The translations under genes were made by a program, and so were the position numbers. A DNA stretch of 64,000 nucleotides, from positions 4,716 through 68,715 of the forward strand of contig JBKECW010000057.1 in the NCBI GenBank assembly GCA_047975005.1, given 5' to 3'. Numbering within the stretch: position 1 is the first letter of the stretch; the number at the start of each line of letters is the position of its first letter. The stretch is from JBKEAJ01 sp047975005. GTDB lineage: Bacteria > Bacteroidota > Bacteroidia > Bacteroidales > Prolixibacteraceae. The notes beneath the pieces are model-generated. The model had not been told where the DNA came from. It did not search any database and was given only the letters and a program-made list of their open reading frames with translations. Shown in pieces: positions 1-8,210 of the stretch.

Positions 1-602
1 TGAAAACATTTGAAATTAACGGAGACATTCGTAATTCCGTAGGAAAGAAAGAAACAAAAGCTCTGAGAGCTGAGGGAAAAGTGCCATGTGTACTTTATGG
101 TAAGAAAAAGGAGCCGGTTCACTTTAGTGTATCGGAGAAGAGTTTCAAAGAAATAATTTACACTCCCAATGTTTATATCTTAAGCATCAGCATTGATGGT
201 CAGGTTCATCAGGCGATACTTCAAGACACACAGTTCCATCCGGTAAATGACACATTAGTACACGCTGACTTTCTTGAGGTCTATGAGGACACTCCTGTAA
301 GAGTATCTGTCCCTATCAAGGTAGAAGGCTATGCGAAAGGGATGCGTGCTGGAGGACGCTTAAAAGTAGAATTGAGAAAACTCAAAATCAAAGCTCTTCC
401 AAAACACTTGCCAGACAACATAACAATCGACATCAACAACCTAGAGTTAGGTCAAAGTTATAAGGTTGGAGAACTTTCTGCAGAAAATGTAGAGTTCCTA
501 AATCCCGCGTCCAACCCTGTTGTGAGTATTGCAATAACACGTGCCGCAAAAGCAGCAGCAGCAGAAGCTAAGAAAGACGGTGGAAGCGACAGCGCTAAAT
601 AA
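1..602 (+). CDS. rplY: 50S ribosomal protein bL25 (long CTC/TL5 type), first base missing
   Basis: Large-subunit ribosomal protein that binds 5S rRNA. The window opens on the second base of the start codon (TG of ATG), so only one base is missing; the full protein would be 200 residues. An N-terminal L25 barrel (about residues 1-95) is followed by the beta-rich C-terminal domain found in the long CTC/TL5 forms (to about 185) and an Ala/Lys-rich tail. The in-frame ATG at 81 is not the start, because it would remove 26 residues of the conserved N-terminal domain. The pth gene follows after 27 bases, a common bL25-pth pairing, so the two are probably co-transcribed. Confidence 0.95.
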   Translation, partial: KTFEINGDIRNSVGKKETKALRAEGKVPCVLYGKKKEPVHFSVSEKSFKEIIYTPNVYILSISIDGQVHQAILQDTQFHPVNDTLVHADFLEVYEDTPVRVSVPIKVEGYAKGMRAGGRLKVELRKLKIKALPKHLPDNITIDINNLELGQSYKVGELSAENVEFLNPASNPVVSIAITRAAKAAAAEAKKDGGSDSAK

Positions 603-629
603 GATACTGACAAAATGTAGTCGATAAAC

Positions 630-1205
630 ATGAAGTATCTAATAGTAGGTCTGGGAAATATCGGCAACGAATACCAAAATACCAGACACAACATAGGTTT
701 TAATGCATTGGACGCTTTTGCAAAAGCGTCCAATGCTCATTTTGAGGGCTTGCGATACGGCAGCATTGCCGAAACATCCATAAAAGGCAGAAAGCTAATA
801 CTACTCAAACCAAACACCTACATGAACCTTAGTGGTAAGGCCGTAAGATATTGGATGCAAGAAGAAAAGATAAAACCTGAAAATCTTTTGATAATCACAG
901 ATGACCTTGCACTGCCATTTGAAAGTCTTAGACTTAAATCTAAAGGAGGACACGGCGGGCACAATGGTCTTACAAACATCATTGAGTGCTTAGGACATAG
1001 CAACTTTGCACGCCTGCGAGTGGGTATCGGCGACAACTTCTCAAGAGGTCGGCAAGTAGACTATGTATTAGGAGAGTGGACAGATAAGGAGAAAGAAATT
1101 CTCCCCTTTATAATAAACAACACTTCTGATGCTATCAATAATTTTGTCAGCTTAAGTATTGACAGAGCTATGAACATAGTAAATACAAAGAAAAAAGATG
1201 AGTAA
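630..1205 (+). CDS. pth: Peptidyl-tRNA hydrolase
   Basis: Cytosolic esterase that releases peptides from peptidyl-tRNA dropped by ribosomes. At 191 residues it has the normal family length. Family residues are visible: N10 in GLGN, the catalytic H20 in TRHNIGF, N66 in the TYMNLSG motif, D91/D92 in TDDLALP, and N112 in the GGHGGHNGL loop. Its stop overlaps the start of the next gene by 8 bases (ATGAGTAA arrangement), implying translational coupling. An oddity is a perfect 32-bp palindrome at 705-736, which encodes part of the helix after the catalytic His; the alignment with other Pth proteins, recalled from memory, shows no insertion there. Confidence 0.96.
   Translation: MKYLIVGLGNIGNEYQNTRHNIGFNALDAFAKASNAHFEGLRYGSIAETSIKGRKLILLKPNTYMNLSGKAVRYWMQEEKIKPENLLIITDDLALPFESLRLKSKGGHGGHNGLTNIIECLGHSNFARLRVGIGDNFSRGRQVDYVLGEWTDKEKEILPFIINNTSDAINNFVSLSIDRAMNIVNTKKKDE
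705..736. repeat. Perfect 32-bp palindrome inside pth
   Basis: Bases 705-720 (gcattggacgcttttg) are the exact reverse complement of 721-736, with no spacer. The sequence lies wholly within pth and is read as Ala-Leu-Asp-Ala-Phe-Ala-Lys-Ala-Ser-Asn-Ala. Symmetry stops at both ends (704 and 737 do not pair). No T-run follows, so it is not an ordinary terminator. It could extrude as a cruciform or form a hairpin in mRNA. Function is unknown. Confidence 0.95.
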
Positions 1206-1596
1206 CACTGCCAGAGTAGACAAGTGGCTGTGGGCGGTACGTATCTTCAAAACAAGAAGTTTAGCAACCGAGCAGATAAAAAAAGGACGTGTCATGCTCA
1301 ACGGTGCATCAATAAAGCCATCACGCACTCTACAGGCAGGTGATACAGTACAAGTAAAGAAGCCCCCTATCACCTACTCTTTCAAGGTGCTTGATGTGGC
1401 AGACAAAAGAATGGGAGCAAAAGAGGTCCCCAATTTTTATAAAAACATAACACCTCAGGAAGAGCTAGATATTCTAGATGTACAGAAAATGGCAACGGGA
1501 CATAGAGACAGGGGCACAGGCAGACCGACAAAGAAGGAAAGACGCGATATTGAAAAGTTTTTTCTTGACGATTATGCAGACGACGAAGACAATTAG
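1198..1596 (+). CDS. S4-domain RNA-binding protein (Hsp15/HslR-like)
   Basis: A 132-residue protein with an N-terminal S4 RNA-binding domain (about residues 6-60, RVDKWLWAVRIFKTRSLA then KKGRVMLNG). E. coli Hsp15 of the same architecture binds stalled 50S subunits that carry peptidyl-tRNA. That would fit its translational coupling to pth, which acts on peptidyl-tRNA, but the functional link is my inference. The C-terminal third is basic, then acidic at the very end. The start overlaps the pth stop. Confidence 0.87.
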   Translation: MSNTARVDKWLWAVRIFKTRSLATEQIKKGRVMLNGASIKPSRTLQAGDTVQVKKPPITYSFKVLDVADKRMGAKEVPNFYKNITPQEELDILDVQKMATGHRDRGTGRPTKKERRDIEKFFLDDYADDEDN

Positions 1597-1733
1597 AATG
1601 ATTTGCTAATAGTAAAACAGGCACACCTTCTATAATAACAAAAAAAAAAGACAATGCCTCACCCCCTAAGAGCTGCATAGTTCGGCGTTACGAAAAGATA
1701 AAGTTAGGATACAATATCAATAAATAAAATAGT

Positions 1734-3137
1734 ATGAGCAATAATGATTATAAGGTAGCTGATATTTCCTTAGCCGCTTTCGGAAGAAAGGAAATCGAGA
1801 TAGCAGAAAAAGAAATGCCAGGATTGATGGCAATCAGAAACAAATATAGTGCAGAGAAGCCACTGAAAGGCGCACGCATTATGGGTTCTCTACACATGAC
1901 CGTTCAAACGGCGGTGTTGATAGAAACACTTGTAGAACTCGGCGCAGAAGTAAGATGGGTAAGTTGTAATATCTTCTCCACCCAAGACCATGCTGCAGCT
2001 GCAATAGCTGTTTCGGGAGTACCTGTATTTGCATGGAAAGGCGAAACACTAGCCGAGTACTGGTGGTGTACAGAGAGAGCACTGGACTTTGGCAACGGCA
2101 AAGGTCCAAATCTCATTGTTGACGACGGTGGAGACGCTACAATAATGATATTAAAAGGATATCAGGCAGAAGATAATCCGTCTATTCTAGACGAGGCTGT
2201 AACAGCAGAAGACGAAGTAGAACTGAATAAAGCTCTAAAAAAATGCCTTGAGAAAAATAACACTCGCTGGCACAGAGTTGCTAAAGAAATAAAAGGCGTA
2301 TCAGAAGAGACAACAACAGGTGTACATCGACTGTATCAGATGCTTGAGAATGGACAACTCCTCTTCCCGGCTATCAACGTCAATGACTCTGTAACAAAGT
2401 CTAAGTTTGACAATCTATATGGGTGTCGCGAGTCATTGGCAGACGGAATAAAGAGAGCGACCGATGTTATGATTGCCGGAAAAGTTGCTGTCGTTTGTGG
2501 CTATGGAGATGTTGGTAAAGGTTGTGCCCATTCACTACGCACTTATGGCGCAAGGGTCATTGTAACAGAGATAGACCCGATCTGTGCATTACAGGCTGCA
2601 ATGGAGGGCTTCGAGGTTAAGACTGTCGAAGATAGTCTTTCCGAAGGAAATATCTATGTAACCACTACAGGCAACAAAGATATTATTACCCTCGACCACA
2701 TGAGAAAGATGAAAGACCAAGCTATTGTTTGTAATATTGGACATTTCGACAATGAAATACAGGTTTATGACCTAATGAGTGACAGTTCGATAACAAGGAC
2801 TAATATAAAACCGCAAGTTGACAAGTTTACATTTTCAGATGGACATTCAATATTTTTACTTGCTGAGGGTCGCCTTGTAAACTTAGGTTGTGCTACAGGC
2901 CATCCGTCTTTTGTGATGAGCAATTCATTCTCCAATCAAACTCTTGCGCAGATAGAACTCTGGAAGAACGATTATGAAACGGGGGTTTATATGCTCCCTA
3001 AACATCTTGACGAGGAAGTTGCTCGTTTACACTTAGAGCAAATCGGCGTAAAACTCACAAAATTATCTAAAGAACAAGCCGACTATATCGGCGTGAAAGT
3101 TGATGGTCCTTTCAAGCCTGAACATTATAGATATTAG
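1734..3137 (+). CDS. ahcY: Adenosylhomocysteinase (S-adenosylhomocysteine hydrolase)
   Basis: NAD-dependent hydrolysis of S-adenosylhomocysteine to adenosine and homocysteine in the activated-methyl cycle. At 467 residues it is the long form that carries the roughly 40-residue insertion common in bacteria. Visible motifs are the substrate-binding SLHMTVQTA, the Rossmann NAD loop CGYGDVGKG with the helix after it, the NIGHFDNEI segment, and the C-terminal KPEHYRY, which contributes a Lys and a Tyr to the neighbouring subunit's cofactor site. It stands alone on the plus strand and ends 12 bases before a strong bidirectional terminator. Confidence 0.97.
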   Translation: MSNNDYKVADISLAAFGRKEIEIAEKEMPGLMAIRNKYSAEKPLKGARIMGSLHMTVQTAVLIETLVELGAEVRWVSCNIFSTQDHAAAAIAVSGVPVFAWKGETLAEYWWCTERALDFGNGKGPNLIVDDGGDATIMILKGYQAEDNPSILDEAVTAEDEVELNKALKKCLEKNNTRWHRVAKEIKGVSEETTTGVHRLYQMLENGQLLFPAINVNDSVTKSKFDNLYGCRESLADGIKRATDVMIAGKVAVVCGYGDVGKGCAHSLRTYGARVIVTEIDPICALQAAMEGFEVKTVEDSLSEGNIYVTTTGNKDIITLDHMRKMKDQAIVCNIGHFDNEIQVYDLMSDSSITRTNIKPQVDKFTFSDGHSIFLLAEGRLVNLGCATGHPSFVMSNSFSNQTLAQIELWKNDYETGVYMLPKHLDEEVARLHLEQIGVKLTKLSKEQADYIGVKVDGPFKPEHYRY

Positions 3138-3149
3138 TAGAGCCCTAAA

Positions 3150-3186
3150 AAAATGAGCTTACAATATAAAATTGTAAGCTCATTTT
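3150..3186. terminator. Bidirectional intrinsic terminator between ahcY and the response regulator
   Basis: A perfect 16-bp stem (3150-3165 with 3171-3186) encloses a 5-base loop, with A-runs on the left and T-runs on the right. It lies between convergent genes and can end transcription from both sides. Confidence 0.9.
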
Positions 3187-3216
3187 ATAAACAAGCAAAG
3201 AGCAACAGCTCAATAC

Positions 3217-4410
3217 TCATTCAACATTCGGGGCAAAATTTTTCACAGCATCTTCTTCTATTTTCTCGCCACTCAATATTATCAATCTTTCTATCACATT
3301 TCTGAGCTCTCTTATATTACCTGTCCAAGCCTTATTTTGCAGCGCAACAATAGCTCCTGTAGTTACTTCTTTGGGCTCAACTCCCAGCTCGTGGGAAATT
3401 CTGTCTACAAAATAATTGGTTAATATAGGTATATCATCCTTCCTTTCCGCCAACTTAGGCATTTTTATAAGGATAACACTTAATCGGTGGTACAAGTCCT
3501 CTCTAAAATTTCCTTTTTCTATCTCTTCCTGTATATCTTTATTCGTTGCGGCTATTATTCTAACATCTACATTAATGCTCTTATCACTGCCTACTCTTGA
3601 TATCTCATTTTCCTGAAGAGCTCTAAGCACCTTTGCCTGTGCCGACAAGCTCATGTCTCCTATTTCGTCAAGAAACAAGGTTCCTCCATTTGCTTGCTCA
3701 AATTTTCCTTTTCTCTGTTTTACTGCGGAAGTAAAAGCTCCTTTTTCGTGTCCGAACAACTCACTTTCAATTAGCTCTGAAGGAATGGCAGCACAATTTA
3801 CTTCTACAAATGGTTCTCTTTTTCTATTGCTAAAAGCGTGAATTCTCCGAGCTATTAATTCTTTTCCTGTTCCATTATCTCCAGTAATAAAAACCCTAGC
3901 TTCTGTGGGAGCAACCTTATCTGACATATCAAGGACTTTCTGCAATTTTTTTGAACTGCCTATAATCTCATATTTAGAATCTAAGCAAGACTCTTTCCTT
4001 ACATGTGACAAATTACCTAACGGCTTTACTTTTTTAGGATTTGGGATAGCGTTTCTAGTATCTGCAATCTTTATAGCCCCCAACAACCTGTTTAAATCTA
4101 TAGGTTTTTCTATAAAATCAACAGCTCCTCGTTTAATAGCGTCCACTGCTGTATCGATTGTGCCATGTCCGGATATCATTATAACGCGCCTATCACTATT
4201 ATACTGCAGTATTTTATCTAACACCTCAAGACCATCTACATTGGGCATCTTTATATCACAGAAGATTATATCCGGCTCATTTTTATTAGCGGCCTCTATC
4301 CCTTTTATTCCGTCCTCTGCCAAAAAAACACTATGTCCCTCAAACTCAAGAATCTCTTTCATAGTGTTTCGGACACTCCGTTCATCATCTATTACTAAAA
4401 TCTGTGACAT
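3217..4410 (-). CDS. Sigma-54-type AAA+ response regulator lacking a DNA-binding domain
   Basis: A 397-residue response regulator. The receiver domain (1-115) has the acidic pair D8/D9, phosphoacceptor D52 (FCDIKMP) and K102. The AAA+ domain (about 148-385) has Walker A GDNGTGKE (177-184) and Walker B TLFLDEIGD (244-252). The sigma-54 contact loop reads GAFTSA (224-229) instead of the canonical GAFTGA. The chain ends at the AAA+ lid, with no Fis-type helix-turn-helix. It may therefore act from solution or need a partner. I recall similar short regulators in Bacteroidetes. No histidine kinase is adjacent. Confidence 0.9.
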   Translation of the reverse strand: MSQILVIDDERSVRNTMKEILEFEGHSVFLAEDGIKGIEAANKNEPDIIFCDIKMPNVDGLEVLDKILQYNSDRRVIMISGHGTIDTAVDAIKRGAVDFIEKPIDLNRLLGAIKIADTRNAIPNPKKVKPLGNLSHVRKESCLDSKYEIIGSSKKLQKVLDMSDKVAPTEARVFITGDNGTGKELIARRIHAFSNRKREPFVEVNCAAIPSELIESELFGHEKGAFTSAVKQRKGKFEQANGGTLFLDEIGDMSLSAQAKVLRALQENEISRVGSDKSINVDVRIIAATNKDIQEEIEKGNFREDLYHRLSVILIKMPKLAERKDDIPILTNYFVDRISHELGVEPKEVTTGAIVALQNKAWTGNIRELRNVIERLIILSGEKIEEDAVKNFAPNVE

Positions 4411-4489
4411 AATTACATACTACCTTTTTACACTTGTACATTCTAGGCTGGCGAATATACAAATAATTTTATTATTTATTACCATCAAG

Positions 4490-5086
4490 TTACTCAATAT
4501 TAAAACTTTTCACAAATCCGCTCCACCCCCAAATTCCAACTCTCCCTACGTCTACAATTTCTTCGGTAGGCTTAAACGAATATGTATGTTCGTCATTTAA
4601 GCAGGCTTTTATTTCAGACTTTGTAATTACAACTTTTAACTGATACCATTTATCAGAGTCTACATTAACCTTATAAAAGTTTCCCTCTGGCTTGTTACGT
4701 ATTACCTTCCTCATGTTTCCGGAACCCAATGCATAATAATACAACTCTCCTAGCTCTCCATCACTTAAGGATGGCTCAAAAACTAGCATTTCAGCCTTAT
4801 CAGAGTCCACTGCTCTGAACACAATGCCAAAAACGGTTGACGACTTGAACAAACACGATATTATGCCGGTCTCAATATAAGCATCTTTTAGCAATATTGC
4901 ACCTCCAGCATCTCTCATTCCATTGTCAAAGTATAATACCGAATCTTTTTCGGCATCAAAGACTGTCTCAACATACACAACATCCTCATTGGGGTTTTCC
5001 CATTCTTGACTTTTAGGACTTATCTTGCAACTACTAAGCAAAGATACTGTTAGAGCAATAATGAAATACGCAAAATACCGTATCAT
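4490..5086 (-). CDS. Putative lipoprotein with a LamG/DUF1080-like fold
   Basis: The 198-residue product starts with a lipoprotein signal (hydrophobic stretch, then LLSSC with Cys20 as the likely lipidated residue). The rest alternates beta-strand-like segments ending in RVGIWGWSGFVKSFNIE. This resembles the concanavalin/LamG jellyroll seen in DUF1080-type proteins, including a WYQLKVVI strand near residue 150. I see no catalytic signature, so carbohydrate binding is only a guess. It begins 2 bases after the mscS stop and is probably co-transcribed with it. Confidence 0.6.
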   Translation of the reverse strand: MIRYFAYFIIALTVSLLSSCKISPKSQEWENPNEDVVYVETVFDAEKDSVLYFDNGMRDAGGAILLKDAYIETGIISCLFKSSTVFGIVFRAVDSDKAEMLVFEPSLSDGELGELYYYALGSGNMRKVIRNKPEGNFYKVNVDSDKWYQLKVVITKSEIKACLNDEHTYSFKPTEEIVDVGRVGIWGWSGFVKSFNIE

Positions 5087-5088
5087 AA

Positions 5089-5976
5089 TTACTTCTGATG
5101 TTGGACTGACGATACAATATGTACGTCTTGCTGAGGAAATGGAATACTTATACTATTTTCGTCGAATGCTTTTTTAACTTTTTCCTGCATTTCAAAAAAC
5201 ACATTCCAATAGTCAGCTGTTTTTGTCCACATTCTAACATGAAGAATTATTGCACTATCAGCCATTTCTCCAAGACCAATAAATGGTTCAGGAGAATTCA
5301 ACACTTGCCCCACAGAATCAATCTCCTTTTTAATAACAGCTTTGGCTCTATCCACGTCTTCGTCATAAGGGATGCTAAAGGTCATGTCTACGCGACGAGT
5401 TGCAAGTTTAGTATAATTAACTATCTCTCCAGATATCATAACATTGTTAGGCATGTATATCACCTTGTTATCTGGAGTTACTAATTTAGTGTTCAAGATG
5501 GTAATCAAATCTACAGTTCCTTTTTTATCGCCGATTTCAACAAAATCACCAATAGTCAATGGTTTAGAAACTAACAATATTACACCGCCTGCAAAGTTCT
5601 GCAATGCTCCTGATAACGCCATGCCGATAGCCAAGCCAAGTGCACCCAAGAAAGCAATAAACGAAGAGGTGTCAACTCCGAGTTTTCCTATGACAATAAT
5701 TGCCAGAATTACTTTTAGGGAGACGCTAATAATAGAGCTTGTAAATCCTCTTACTGATTTATCACTTATCCTTCTGTCTAGAATCTTATTTGTAAGATTG
5801 CAGATAAACTTAACAAGTAGCCACCCTACGATCAATATCAATATGGCACTCACTATATTCATAGAATACTTTACAATAACATCCCAATACTCAGACATTA
5901 AAAACTCTTTTGCATCCTCGGGCTGACTAGCCGTTGAAACATCTGCACTCTGCAGAAAAGAAAATAAAACTCTCAT
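5089..5976 (-). CDS. mscS: Small-conductance mechanosensitive channel (MscS family)
   Basis: Inner-membrane channel that opens under membrane tension to release solutes during hypo-osmotic shock. At 295 residues it is close to E. coli MscS in size. It has three predicted membrane helices, the last (about residues 100-150) being the Gly/Ala-rich pore helix with GALGLAIGMALSGALQNFAGG. The conserved cytoplasmic entrance follows (VSKPLTIGDFVEIGDKKGTV), then the beta domain and vestibule. The first ~26 residues are polar and the next Met (residue 27) is a possible alternative start. It is followed directly by the lipoprotein gene. Confidence 0.93.
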   Translation of the reverse strand: MRVLFSFLQSADVSTASQPEDAKEFLMSEYWDVIVKYSMNIVSAILILIVGWLLVKFICNLTNKILDRRISDKSVRGFTSSIISVSLKVILAIIVIGKLGVDTSSFIAFLGALGLAIGMALSGALQNFAGGVILLVSKPLTIGDFVEIGDKKGTVDLITILNTKLVTPDNKVIYMPNNVMISGEIVNYTKLATRRVDMTFSIPYDEDVDRAKAVIKKEIDSVGQVLNSPEPFIGLGEMADSAIILHVRMWTKTADYWNVFFEMQEKVKKAFDENSISIPFPQQDVHIVSSVQHQK

Positions 5977-6067
5977 TCTTAATTTTTTTTACAGCACTAA
6001 AGATTTCAGTAGCGCCATGCATTTAAACATATTTACCTTAAAAGTCCTCTTAAATTCAAAATTAACA

Positions 6068-6508
6068 CTATTTAAAACGCTCAACTAGCGAGAAGAAGAA
6101 ATCGACCTCATGGACAGCATTCTCGTCTGTATCAGATGCGTGTACAGCATTATGAGTTGTTGACTGTCCGTATTTATTTCTTATTGTCCCCTCTTTTGCT
6201 TCTTTTGGGTTGGTTGCTCCAATCAGTTCTCGCAGCTCTTTCACGGCGTCATCCTTAATAAGCAAAGCTGCCAATACTGGTCCAGAAGCAATGAACTCTG
6301 TGAGCTCGTTGTAAAAGGGTTTCTCTGCATGCACTCGATAAAATAAATCGGCTTGCCATTTTTTCAAGTTTACGAGTTTTATTGCACCAATTTTAAATCC
6401 GGCGTCATTTACCATTTTCAAAATCCCTCCAATATAATTGTTCTGTACTGCCGTTGGCTTTACCAGCAACAAAGTCTGATTTCCTGCGTTTTCCATTTTA
6501 TTATTCAT
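6068..6508 (-). CDS. ndk: Nucleoside diphosphate kinase
   Basis: Transfers the gamma phosphate between nucleoside triphosphates and diphosphates through a phosphohistidine. The 146-residue chain matches the single-domain family. Visible features are LLLVKPTAVQ at the N-terminus, the Kpn-loop region, and NAVHASD carrying the catalytic His. The Met at residue 5 is an alternative start that leaves the core intact. It is monocistronic by context. Confidence 0.95.
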   Translation of the reverse strand: MNNKMENAGNQTLLLVKPTAVQNNYIGGILKMVNDAGFKIGAIKLVNLKKWQADLFYRVHAEKPFYNELTEFIASGPVLAALLIKDDAVKELRELIGATNPKEAKEGTIRNKYGQSTTHNAVHASDTDENAVHEVDFFFSLVERFK

Positions 6509-6720
6509 TAAAAGCTATATTTCAAAAGTCAATACCCAACAAAGATAATTGATATTATTACAATTCACAATTATTGAACACTCCTAATTTAGGCACTAAA
6601 TAACATGGCACTACAATAAAGGCAAAACCATGCCCTTAGCTCTACTCATCTCAGAATGTCCATGATATTCTATTTTTTACTACTTTTGTGAAATTATCAA
6701 GCACTAAATAATTATAAAAG

Positions 6721-7467
6721 ATGACATTACTAAAAGGGAAAACTGCAATTATCACAGGAGCTTCCAGAGGAATTGGAAAAGCCTTGGCGCTTTGTTTTGC
6801 AAAGGCGGGAGCAAATGTAGCCTTTACTGATTTAAGGGCTGACGAGAATATGTCTGCAACCGAAGCAGAGATAGCAAAACTTGGAGTAAAAGCAAAAGGC
6901 TATGCCTCGGATGCTTCAAACTTTGAAGAGACTGACAAGGTTGTTAATCAGATAGTAGAAGATTTTGGAGCTCTGGATATATTAGTGAACAACGCAGGTA
7001 TCACCATGGACACTCTTTTGATGAGAATGACTGAACAACAGTGGGATACAGTAATAAATGTAAACCTAAAATCAGCATTCAACTTCACCAAAGCTGCACA
7101 ACGCACTATGCTAAAGCAGCGCAGCGGCTCAATCATCAACATGAGCTCGGTTGTAGGGGTTAGTGGCAACGCAGGACAAGCAAATTATTCAGCGTCTAAA
7201 GCTGGAATGATAGGGCTAACAAAATCAGTTGCAATAGAACTCGGCTCACGAGGAATAAGGTGTAATGCTATCGCTCCGGGATTTATTATTACAGAGATGA
7301 CAGCCAAAATACCAGAGGATGCAAGAAAAGCATGGGAAGCTAAAATACCTCTTCGCAGGGGAGGAACTCCTGAGGAAGTGGCAAACGTTGCCCTGTTTTT
7401 AGCATCGGACTTATCGGCGTATGTTAGTGGACAGGTCATCCCTGTTTGTGGCGCAATGAATACGTAA
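6721..7467 (+). CDS. fabG: 3-oxoacyl-ACP reductase (FabG-like SDR)
   Basis: NADPH-dependent ketoreductase of fatty-acid elongation. It is a 248-residue classical short-chain dehydrogenase with TGASRGIG cofactor loop (12-19), NNAG (90-93), catalytic Ser142/143, Y156 and K160 (YSASK), and the PGFI loop. The near full-length match to FabG supports the specific name, though SDRs are hard to assign by motif alone. A TACTTTTG -7-like box sits at 6681-6688, 32 bases before the start. It ends at an intrinsic terminator. Confidence 0.87.
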   Translation: MTLLKGKTAIITGASRGIGKALALCFAKAGANVAFTDLRADENMSATEAEIAKLGVKAKGYASDASNFEETDKVVNQIVEDFGALDILVNNAGITMDTLLMRMTEQQWDTVINVNLKSAFNFTKAAQRTMLKQRSGSIINMSSVVGVSGNAGQANYSASKAGMIGLTKSVAIELGSRGIRCNAIAPGFIITEMTAKIPEDARKAWEAKIPLRRGGTPEEVANVALFLASDLSAYVSGQVIPVCGAMNT

Positions 7468-7478
7468 GAAACACACAC

Positions 7479-7525
7479 AAAAAAAAGATGCGTTATGTAA
7501 GATTATACATACGCATCTTTTTTTT
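7479..7525 (+). terminator. Intrinsic terminator after fabG
   Basis: The stem 7479-7492 pairs with 7512-7525 (A8-gatgcg with cgcatc-T8). The inner arms ttatgta and tatacata extend it imperfectly. A run of eight T follows the GC-rich part. Confidence 0.88.
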
Positions 7526-7588
7526 GTATAGCTCTCGAATAAGACGTAAAAATCCTTACCACAAGGAATAAACTACAATTAAAATCGC

Positions 7589-8206
7589 ATGATATTAGAG
7601 ATTTACCCTAGCAGCCCGGACAAAAACAAACTCAAAGAGGTATCTGAATGTCTTAATAATGGAGGAGTAATAATATATGCAACAGATACGGTTTTTGCTG
7701 CTGGTTGCGATATAACAAACAAGGCTGCCATAGAGAGACTAAAAAAGATAAAGATGCTATTAGGCTCAGACAATCAAGAATTTACAATGCTATGCAAAGA
7801 TCTCTCTCAAATGTCCGAGTTTTGCAAGCCAATTCCGTCAAACACATTCAGAGAGATAAAGAAATGTACTCCGGGGGCATACACATTTGTGCTAGAATCA
7901 AGTAAAGAAGTATCAAAACAGCTAAACCTAAAAAGAAAAGAAATCGGTATAAGAATAAGCAACTCACAAACAGTCAAGATGCTGTTGGAACACCACAGCA
8001 ATCCTCTGCTAAGTACTTCTATATATAGTGTATATGACAACGAAAAATACTACTTTAGCAACGTGTCTGAAATATCTGAGGAGCTAATTGATGAGTCTGA
8101 TATTATTATTGATACAAGTGAATACTGTGGTATTATCCCAACCACTGTCATTGACTGCACTAACGGGAATTTTGAAGTTATACGAGAAGGCTTGGGACAG
8201 TTATAG
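7589..8206 (+). CDS. YrdC/Sua5-family protein (YciO-like)
   Basis: A 205-residue protein with the YrdC fold, whose TsaC/Sua5 members make threonylcarbamoyl-adenylate for tRNA t6A. The family signature is the ATDTVFAAGCD segment near residues 28-40, followed by the RLKKIK and FTMLCKDLSQMSEF substrate-pocket regions and the C-terminal TTVIDCT. The KxR/SxN core residues are only partly matched, and the length and Asp/Ser-rich C-terminus look more like the YciO branch, whose role is unsettled. I therefore do not call it tsaC. Confidence 0.82.
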   Translation: MILEIYPSSPDKNKLKEVSECLNNGGVIIYATDTVFAAGCDITNKAAIERLKKIKMLLGSDNQEFTMLCKDLSQMSEFCKPIPSNTFREIKKCTPGAYTFVLESSKEVSKQLNLKRKEIGIRISNSQTVKMLLEHHSNPLLSTSIYSVYDNEKYYFSNVSEISEELIDESDIIIDTSEYCGIIPTTVIDCTNGNFEVIREGLGQL

Positions 8207-8210
8207 CCAA

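Noticed and set aside
4490..6508. Mechanosensitive channel, lipoprotein and regulator as a new signalling system
   Set aside because: The regulator is separated by 79 bases, shares no motif with the others, and the channel and lipoprotein are common stand-alone genes.
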